From Ulva prolifera (lineage: Eukaryota; Chlorophyta; Ulvophyceae; Ulvales; Ulvaceae): 64,000 bases of DNA. Position numbers and translations under genes: made by a program. The DNA is taken from the NCBI GenBank assembly GCA_023078555.1, contig CM041198.1, positions 4,850,354-4,914,353 of the forward strand. The letters run 5' to 3'. The notes below the pieces were generated by a model. It saw only the letters and a list, made by a program, of their open reading frames with translations. It ran no database searches and was not told where the DNA came from. Below, one piece after another: positions 55,901-64,000 of this stretch. Each line of letters starts with the position of its first letter. Position 1 is the stretch's first letter.

Positions 55901-58900
55901 ATATGATTTGTCGCCGCGACGTGCAGTGGAGAATTACAAAAGAGTGAACGGGAGAAAACAAATACTGAAACCGATTTGCCGCCGCGACGTGCAGTCAGTG
56001 TGATGGCCCATCACTGATGATTATGCCATCATGGCATGACTCGCAGAAGAGTGAGCGGAGGCAGGCAAGTACCACAAAGCATTCCATCCAATGGCATGTA
56101 AGCTGCTCGCGCGTTCGCGCCAACCGCGTACGTTGCACAAGGCGGCCAGACAAGAGATGCACACTGACTGTGCACACGCGACCGCAGATCTGTCGAACGC
56201 AGCATGGGTATTCAATGTATCTATCCGGCCGGTCGACACAGCCGCGCATACGCAGCATGTCCCGTTGCATCGTTGTGCGGCATGCGGATCTAGCTCATTC
56301 GCGGTCCGACAAAATGGGGCGCGCGCGCGTGCACTAGCATGCTAGCAATTGCGCGAGCTCTCGGGTGGTCCGAGCTCATACTGCGGTGTGTGGTTACCAC
56401 ACGTCTACATGCTATACGGGCAACATCGTCGGGAATTTCGTTCGCAGAATAGCTCGGGTATGCAGCACTGAACACGTAACACAGTGGCAGAGGCGTGCGA
56501 GAATGCGTGGCGATTCCCGCGGCGCACGCGGTCAACGATCGCCGTCGGTTCGTCGGACATCCTCGCACATCCGAAAGGCACCGTGCGGACAGGCAGGACG
56601 TGCGGACAGGCAGGACGTGCCTACAATAGACGTGCTATGGTTTACAGATTTGCGAAGTCAACAGACACATGCGCACATCCGCGCGACTCGCGCTGCCTTG
56701 CGCTCAGTGCAGCTGCAAATGATGGCACGCCGTGTCCTCGAGCTGGTTCACGGTAGACGTCGTTCGGTATGACAACTGATCATGGGTCACTGCAATTGCC
56801 GCTCGCATGGACCGGCCAGTTCAGCGGCCTCAACAAGATGGCGCGGTAACAAGATGGAAGCCATATGCGAGAGAGATACGATAACACTTACACTAGTAGT
56901 GGCTGAATATCCGCATCTGAGGCGTTCGCAAGTGTTGCAGAACATATGTTCGGAGTGCAAACGGGACGCAGTGCCGGTGGCACGCAGGCGGTATGCTGCT
57001 GCTCGAGCTTGCCGACACTCTAAACACGTAAAATTTCATGTGAGATTAGGCTCGCACCAGTCCATGTACTGGCGAGCGGGTCACAGCCTTGCGTCAGCGT
57101 GCGCAGCTGTCCGTCACTGCAAGATGCGTCCACAACTCTGGCTCAGGCTAGGCAACAGGCATGGCAATGCATCATGATTATTATTGTCATTATTTCGCTG
57201 ATTATTATCGTCCACAACTCTCAGCTGACTATTTATCCGCTGTGTCTAGACGAGGGACGCCGCAGTTTGCAGTGACGATGCCGCTGTCCTCGGGGGGCAT
57301 GCACTTCTCCATGCACGTTCACCTGGGCTCACTGCTGGCCCAAGCATCCTCGCTGGACCAAACATCGGCGCAGGGCCAGGCTGTACGCGGAACTGCACAC
57401 ATGCTGCCAAAGGTGGCCAGGTCTCATTCAGGCTCTGAGTCTCGTATGTGGCGACGCAATTGCAAGGGGACCGTAGTAGTCTAAACAGCTGGTAGATTGT
57501 GTGTGCCCAGTGCCCAGGTGAATCTAAGTCACACACAAATGTAAAAGCATGCAAGATGCATTGCAACTGCTTCTTGCTGTCCGGCTGCATGCCATTGACC
57601 TGCGCATGACTGGAACTGAGTACGTACATATGGCTGCAGTTGAACATCAGCTTCATACCTCCATTCGAATTTGTTGGAATCTCTCACTGAGCTGTCCAGC
57701 ATAACAAATGACACATGACAAATGAAAGTCAGCTACCGAGATGCCATGCATATTGCATGTCCCAGCACATGGGCAGTGGACAAGTATGCATGACATTTTC
57801 CATGGGGACTGAAATGGTGCTATGCAAAACTCGCTCCATGTAATGGGTTCTAGTGGTACCTTCATGAAGCTTTATGCCTGGATGCACACATGTTGCATGG
57901 CCTCTGCCTTGCCTTTGCTGGTGTCCTCACCAGCTGTTGTGACACGTTCGACACTCGATGCACAGACTCAAAAGTTCTGAATTGCTGAGTTTGCTGATCT
58001 GCGCCATTGCTGACAATTTTTCACAGACACAAGTCATGCCGGTGCCACACACAGTAACATGTGTAGTCCAGTGAGCCTGAGCAAGACGAGGTGACTCGTC
58101 AAGAAAATGATGCAGCTGGCAGGCTTGTGAAGGCGTTGGCGGTGTCCTTTCAAACACGGGGATTTGCGAGCGGGCAACGGGTGATATTTCGGTTCCCGCC
58201 GGGCGGGTTTGTGAGAGGGCAGTCATGTTATGTCCGCATGCGCCGAGGGAGTGCATGGCATGGCATTAGGGGACACGAGTTCCGAAGATGTATCCCACTC
58301 ACAGCAAGCTGTCGCTGTTACAGTGACAGCAATGTGGTGCGGTGGGACATCTCACAGTCACTGGTACCACTGCCTGCAGTAACAGCATACAATCTGCATG
58401 ACAAGATGTTAGAGCAGCAGGTGTGAGTGTGCAGTTGCTGCGGGAATGGGGCACTCTGGCGTGTGTGATATGGGGCACAGAACAGGTCCAGGTGCCCAAC
58501 TCTGTGCTCGTGCACGAGCTCAACGTTGTGCTCGAGCACAGCGTTGTGCTCGTGCACGTGTGGTTCACTGCTGGCTTGCAGGGGCTCCTGACTAACTAAG
58601 AGGGAGAACAGGACAGTCGGCATCGGCAAGCACACAAGCTTGGCAGCTCAAGCCTCACATGTGTCGGGTTTGATATGGTTCCACATTGCAGACAGTGGCA
58701 TACAACATCTGTGGTTCTCGGCAGAAACGCCTCAGGCGGCGCCTGCTACCTGGCAATGCAGCGTGGCAACCACGGTTGGTGTCGTGCAAGCGGAGTAGGG
58801 TTGCCGTGGCCCGAACTCCTGCATGCTGTTACCGCATGGGGTAGCCATAAAGCTGAAGCCAAGAACACTGTCAGCATGGGCGACGACGACAGCACTGTGA
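55901..58900. other. No gene supported
   Basis: Frames at 58091-58426 (+) and 57927-58256 (-) overlap and read about equally well, so neither is called. A 17-base duplication (GTGCGGACAGGCAGGAC) lies at 56583-56616. A cluster of palindromic GTGCTCGTGCAC words lies at 58503-58560. Confidence 0.4.
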
Positions 58901-58915
58901 GAGCACACACAGCCC

Positions 58916-59284
58916 ATGGCCCGAGCGCGGACACAGGCACACCTGTCGCACACGTGGGGCTTTACGATCGCACAGTCACTGCAGTTGAAAGCGCTTGTGG
59001 ACCTGCGTGTAATCAGAAACATCATTGTCAGTGCACAAGACAGGAAGCAGCTCCCACTGGCAGTTGAGGCTGCAGACACAGACGCTGCTCCTGAGAACCC
59101 ATACATGAAGGCTGCATATGACTGGCTGAACACACTGTTACAAAAGTTGACCTGCATTGTGTGTCAGTGCAATGCAAGGAGCCTGATGGCCTTGCTGGGA
59201 TTGCTGTGGCCGCTGTTCTGTTTCGGCAGTGGATGCCTTCGGCGATCTTGCCACGGTGAAGCATCCACAGCTGCACAGCTGTGA
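58916..59284 (+). CDS. Candidate exon, unknown product
   Basis: From about 58975 the frame reads LQLKALVDLRVIRNIIVSAQ, then acidic AVEAADTDAAPENPY and MKAAYDWLNTLLQKL. It looks like a regular helical protein segment. Borders and family are unknown. Confidence 0.3.
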   Translation: MARARTQAHLSHTWGFTIAQSLQLKALVDLRVIRNIIVSAQDRKQLPLAVEAADTDAAPENPYMKAAYDWLNTLLQKLTCIVCQCNARSLMALLGLLWPLFCFGSGCLRRSCHGEASTAAQL

Positions 59285-60884
59285 ACATGGAATGATGATC
59301 AGTCCGCACAATCGATGCACCAATGCTACAGTACGTACTAGCAAAGGGTAGTGGCGCCTGCTGGGACACAGTCCGAGGGCCACGTGTCACTTGTCCATCC
59401 AGCGATCTTCCAAGCAGTTTAATTGCACTTGTGTGTACACTCTGAAGGCGCTTGCAAGTCCGCATTCGGGACCACGTCCACGTAGCCGTTTTCTATCCGC
59501 GCGGGACGCCTCGGCGTGGTATGATCTTGGCATCTCTTACTCGCATTATTGCAATACAAAGCTTTTAATTCAGTTTGACAGTGTATGTCGTGCAGCCCCC
59601 GACAAGGACGGCGACGTCATGCGAAGAGCGCTGTCGGCTGGCGCTTGTTGCGCCACACTTCGGCAATGAGATCAAACGTGCTACAGAACGGGACGGAGGT
59701 GATGGCATTGTGTGAGTGAGAATTTGACAACATGCGCCTGATTAGATGCAGCAGCGCCCAACAGGTGACTTACACCAGGTGGCTGTGGTGTCCTGTATTG
59801 ACCGCGTTGTACTGCATGTGTGACCCCAGTATGCCGCAAACGATGCGAACTGTATGCTCCGTCTGGTTCATGCCGGATCATTCGTCGGTAAGATGCAGCG
59901 CGATAGCTGTGGGGCCCCGGCCTAGAGCATGCCAGTCGCAGATCGGCCCCATTATTTAATACATTCTTGGAGTGTGCTGGGATCTCCAGCACCTATGCGA
60001 ACATTCAACACGCTGTAAAAGCTCTGTCTCTCGCAGGTGACGTTGTCGTTGCGAGACGGAGGGCTTGACACCGCCTCAGTTTCAAGGTTGGGACTGATTT
60101 CTGCGTCAAAGGTGCGGATGTACGCCGTACCTTTCTCACTTGGCAGTGTTGTGATCTGGTCACGTTTCCCTGACAACCACCGTGACAGCAGTGTATCTGC
60201 GTGCATCACCACTGTGTAGCTTCCTCGTTTGCCGAGCTCACGTCGATACTCTGTGCCGTTGCTTGCACACGAAACGGCACCACGCTACTGGGACTTGAAC
60301 AAAGGACATGGAAGCTTACCAATGTGGCATTTTCTGTCAATCAAATCCGACTTGAAGGAGGATTCTGCAAACAACCGCGCCTAGCCCAAACGCATCTCGC
60401 GCCCAGCTTACTTCACTAATAAGTTCCGACTCTCTGTGTGCTGCGAGAGCTGATTAGTAGGCACAAAATTCGCAGACCGCCTGCAATGTGTTGACCATCA
60501 TGCAATTTGACATTGCAATGCAATGCTGCTGTGGCGTATGCTGTCGACTAGCACACAAACGAACACATAGACTCAGCAATACATTCAGTCGTACAAAATT
60601 CTATATAACTCGACTGGCAGCGGCTCGGACCTCTATGAATCAAGTGGGGTTCCAATTGACGTGTATATTGCAGCAAAATAGCTTTGCCAGGCGTCATTGG
60701 GATCATCCATTACGAGGCAGTGCAAAACATTACAGAGGTCTAGAAGTGAACACAAAAGCTTGCACAGCTGGGGAGATTGATCCACCCACGAACATGGGCA
60801 ACCTGAATTTTAGCTGAATTAGCCTCAACTGTTCACCAAGTGGAACTGAATTTTGATGAGGCAAATTTGACATGTCTGAATCTA
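59285..60884. other. No gene recognised
   Basis: Only short frames, with no motif or repeat of note. Confidence 0.4.
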
Positions 60885-63800
60885 CTACCCAGCACACAAA
60901 TGGCATAGCAGTTGAATGATCCTGCATGCAACTATGACCATGGCGGTGACAATCGCTGCATATTCCCAGATTCGTCCGCTCGCATAAATGTTTTTCACTA
61001 TGACTTGAGCCTGCTGATGAGACTGGTGCACGTACTTCAGGGCACGTCGAAAATGTAGAGCATAGGCGCTGTGTTGTGTGGTGGGTGTGGTGTGGGGTGG
61101 AGGTTGGACGGCACTTGCTGCTTGTGGAGGATCAGTCAATGGTGAGTCTTGGCACCCGTTCTCATCTTCAAAAGCGCAGTCCTCGTTGTCTTTGCCATGC
61201 AGATCCTTAGACATGTCATGTGCGGCAGTTGGCTCCTGCACTGGCATATTTGATGTTGCACTCTAAGCCCGCCAAAATTACACTCGGTGGAGCTTGCTGC
61301 ATTTCATGTTCTCATGTTCGTATTAAGCCTCTACATTGACTTCCAATCATGCCATGGCCATCAGCGACTTGAATGCCAAGCCATTCTGTGTTCATTGCTG
61401 TTGTGTGCTCGATAGCAACTCAGGTCAAGCATGAGCCCCATATCAAAGAGAGACACATCGATTCGATGAGGACCAGTGCTTGTATGCTTCTTGTCACCAT
61501 TGAGCACCTCCGTGTGCACGATTCACGGAAATAACGATGACATTCATGGCAGGAGCTGATACAGTGACACCGACCATGAGCAAGACGACATGCTGCAACC
61601 ACAGCAACAAACACCTAGCAACAGCAAAAGAGCAGGCGAGACAGAGTACCAGCACTGAAGCATCAGCAATGGGGTAACATCGGAGCAACGACAGAGCAAC
61701 AGCAACTGAGCAACAGCCACAGAGCAACAGCAACAGAGCGCCTGCAATGAATCAACAGCAACAGAGCAGCTGAAACAAAGCAACGAAGCGACAGCAACAC
61801 AACAATAACAAATACAACAGCAACAGAGGGACAGCAACTGAGCAGTCTCTACCGAGCAACAGCGACAAAGCAGCCGAAACAGAGCAGTCACATAAAGCAA
61901 AAGAGTGACGGTAGCAGAGCAACATCAGCAGAGCCACATCAACAGCCACATACTCAGGAGTTTGGTCCATACATCTTTGAAAGAATCCGAAGTGGAACTC
62001 GGCTGATGCTCGTCGTTTGTCCACTTGGACGGCTCAACTTCTGCATCATGAAGCGCCGCCAATTCGTCCACCTCCAATATGTCAAGTGTGTCGGGCTCAA
62101 CGACAGGCTGTAGTGAGATCTCCACGGTGCATGCATCATCCTCCTCTATTTCCGTGTAAGTGTGTTCTGTGGCCTCGCTGGCTGCTTGCGAAGTTGCCGT
62201 CACAGGTGTCCACGACAGAGCCTCTTCAATACGTGTAGCCTGCACGATTCGCCATGTACATGGTGTAAACATACGTCGCTGTGGAATCGGTGGTATTCCG
62301 TTCGAGTGTACATGCTCGAACGTGCATGCAGGCAGACTGCTTGTAGTACCACAGGCATCGGGCACATGTCCACACGTCATTCTGGAGATGCAGGATTTGT
62401 GACATACAAGTCGTGCAGCTATGTAGTGGCAAATCTCTATACAACAACACTGATGGGGTCCAAGCACAGGTGGCACAGCTTGAGGTATATGCATGCATGG
62501 GGCCAGCGGGAAATCGTACCTGCTGAGTCATTGGGGAGGATGGAGCTGCCAAAACTGCGGTCTGTTGTAGCTCCAAAGCGCCATGCATCCACATAAAACA
62601 TGCCCCTCCCAGAAAAAAAGTACAAACCAACAAAATGAATGCCAGTCCGATGGGGAGTGTGACACCTGCCCCAAAATATGGCAACGCGACAGGGGGGAGC
62701 GCTGCAGCGGCTGTTGGGTCATCGTTTGGCGCAGGCTGGAGGGGTTCTGCTATATACTGTCTCACGGACGGCACCGCCAGAGGAAGGCCTGCTGCGGAGG
62801 CAGCGGCGGCCTCAGGCGCCGGGTCAGCAGGACGTGCCGCGCCCTGTAGAGGAGCTGCGGGCGCCTCCAGAGCGGGGGCTGCTTCAGGGACAGCCGCGGC
62901 CTCGGGCTCTGGGTCAGCAGGACCTGCCGCACCCTGTAGAGGAGCTGCGGGCGCCTCCAGAGCGGGGGCTGCTTCAGGGACAGCCGCGGCCTCGGGCTCT
63001 GGGTCAGCAGGACCTGCCGCACCCTGTAGAGGAGCTGCGGGCGCCTCCAGAGCGGGGGCTGCTTCAGGGACAGCCGCGGCCTCAGGCTCCGGGTCAGCAG
63101 GACCTGCCGCACCCTGTAGAGGAGCTGCGGGCGCCTCCAGAGCGGGGGCTGCTTCAGGGACAGCCGCGGCCTCAGGCTCCGGGTCAGCAGGACCTGCCGC
63201 ACCCTGTAGAGGAGCTGCGGGCGCCTCCAGAGCGGGGGCTGCTTCAGGGACAGCCGTGGCCTCAGGCTCCGGGTCAGCAGGACCTGCCGCACCCTGTAGA
63301 GGAGCTGCGGGCGCCTCCAGAGCGGGGGCTGCTTCAGGGACAGCCGCGGCCTCGGGCTCTGGGTCAGCAGGACCTGCCGCACCCTGTAGAGGGGCTGCGG
63401 GCGCCTCAAGAGCGGGGGCTGCTTCAGGGGCAGCCGCGGCCTCGGGCGCCGGGTCAGCAGGACGTGCCGCGCCCTGCAGAGGAGCTGCGGGCGCCTCCAG
63501 AGCGGGGGCTGCTTCAGGGACAGCCGCGGCCTCGGGCGCCGGGTCAGCAGGACGTGCCGCGCCCTGTAGAGGAGCTGCGGGCGCCTCCAGAGCGGGGGCT
63601 GCTTCAGGGACAGCCGCGGCCTCAGGCTCCGGGTCAGCAGGACCTGCCGCACCCTGTAGAGGAGCTGCGGGCGCCTCCAGAGCGGGGGCTGTTTCAGGGG
63701 CAGCCGCGGCCTCGGGCGCCGGGTCAGCAGGACGTGCCGCGCCCTGTAGAGGAGCTGCGGGCGCCTCCAGAGCGGGGGCTGCTTCAGGGACAGCCGCGGC

Positions 63801-64000
63801 CTCGGGCTCTGGGTCAGCAGGACCTGCCGCACCCTGTAGAGGAGCTGCGGGCGCCTCCAGAGCGGGGGCTGCTTCAGGGACAGCCGCGGCCTCAGGCTCC
63901 GGGTCAGCAGGACCTGCCGCACCCTGTAGAGGAGCTGCGGGCGCCTCCAGAGCGGGGGCTGTTTCAGGGGCAGCCGCGGCCTCGGGCGCCGGGTCAGCAG
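60885..64000 (-). CDS. Ala/Pro/Glu repeat protein with membrane segments, 5' end beyond the window
   Basis: The first visible exon (64000 to 62520) opens off the right edge. It encodes about 13 copies of a 30-residue repeat (EPEAAAVPEAAPALEAPAAP plus LQGAAGPADP), then SVRQYIAEPLQPAPNDD and a membrane helix in LPIGLAFILLVCTFFLGGAC. It ends at MTQQ with donor GTACGA. In-phase splicing to 62239 gives an acidic exon (ATRIEEALSW...YTEIEEDDACTVE...LDILEVDELAALHD) ending at 61954, donor GTATGT. A final exon about 61250-60885 (QDSPLTDPPQAASAV...FRRALKYVHQSHQQAQVIV) ends in a second hydrophobic helix (YAAIVTAMVIVACRIIQLLC). The join to this last exon is inferred. The plan suggests a membrane protein with a long extended domain. 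Family not recognised. Confidence 0.5.
61590..61960. repeat. Degenerate CAACAG-rich minisatellite
   Basis: Many variants of 'gagcaacagcaaca' in succession, lying in the intron of the right-edge gene. The minus-strand frame it creates (Cys/Leu-rich) is an artefact. Confidence 0.8.
62840..64000 (-). repeat. 90-base coding tandem repeat, about 13 units, runs off the edge
   Basis: An exact 90-base period throughout. Units fall into two classes, differing at 'gacctgccgcacc' versus 'gacgtgccgcgcc' and in the ending 'ctctg/ctccg/gcgccg'. In frame it gives 30 residues per unit. Confidence 0.95.

Noticed and set aside
61544..61900. Cys/Leu-rich 118-codon frame
   Set aside because: Created by the CAACAG-type minisatellite in an intron.
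62762..63922. 386-codon minus frame rich in Arg/Leu/Gln
   Set aside because: Out of frame with the unique membrane-helix segment that follows. The Ala/Pro/Glu frame continues into it and is the better reading.

Overview
This window looks like nuclear DNA of a eukaryote. Protein-coding segments are split by short GT-AG introns (about 80-200 bases, donors very often GTGCRY). Reading frames are GC-rich and Ala/Pro/Gly-rich, there are long tandem repeats, and there are LTR, tyrosine-recombinase and DDE transposons. A probable PIN/PILS-type carrier and the overall style fit a green alga or a related photosynthetic protist. The organism is inferred from style, not identified. No bacterial operons, rRNA or CRISPR array were seen.

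Layout. (1) 1-14.9 kb: a large multi-gene DNA transposon of the TNP2/Transposase_21 (CACTA-like) type. A 29-base palindrome lies at its left edge, and five more copies of that palindrome form an exact 102-base array at its right edge (14461-14897). Between them are a small leftward gene, a rightward zinc-finger DDE transposase gene, a rightward Ulp1-like cysteine protease gene, and a leftward multi-exon gene of unknown function. (2) 15.1-19.8 kb: a second, diverged TNP2-type element on the minus strand with the same domain order. (3) 20.6-28.6 kb: a 93-base minisatellite split by a tyrosine-recombinase (DIRS/Ngaro/PAT-like) retroelement. The element has split direct repeats A1-internal-B1-A2-B2. 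Its internal region is largely lost, its recombinase is frameshifted, and a solo LTR with a perfect 5-base target duplication sits in its A2 repeat. (4) 29.9-32.4 kb: weak Gag-like fragments and a ~179-base tandem repeat. (5) 32.78-35.28 kb: an internally deleted Ty3/gypsy element with both LTRs, primer site, purine tract, RNase H remnant and an integrase broken by one stop.

(6) 36.7-64 kb: probable host sequence, mostly minus strand. It holds a PIN/PILS-type membrane transporter gene, an unrecognised multi-exon gene (39.6-42.2 kb), a gene with about 24 copies of a 51-base (17-residue) repeat and a membrane segment (49.9-52.9 kb), isolated candidate exons, and at the right edge a gene with about 13 copies of a 90-base (30-residue) Ala/Pro/Glu repeat, a membrane segment and an acidic exon. 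A small dispersed retroposon-like family ending in TTTGTCCTTGTAA recurs at 47.6, 48.15, 54.15 and 55.7 kb. Exon limits were set by eye from frame, homology pattern and splice phase. Most of 21.5-25.8, 28.6-29.8, 35.3-36.7, 43-48.3 and 55.9-60.8 kb shows no gene I can support.
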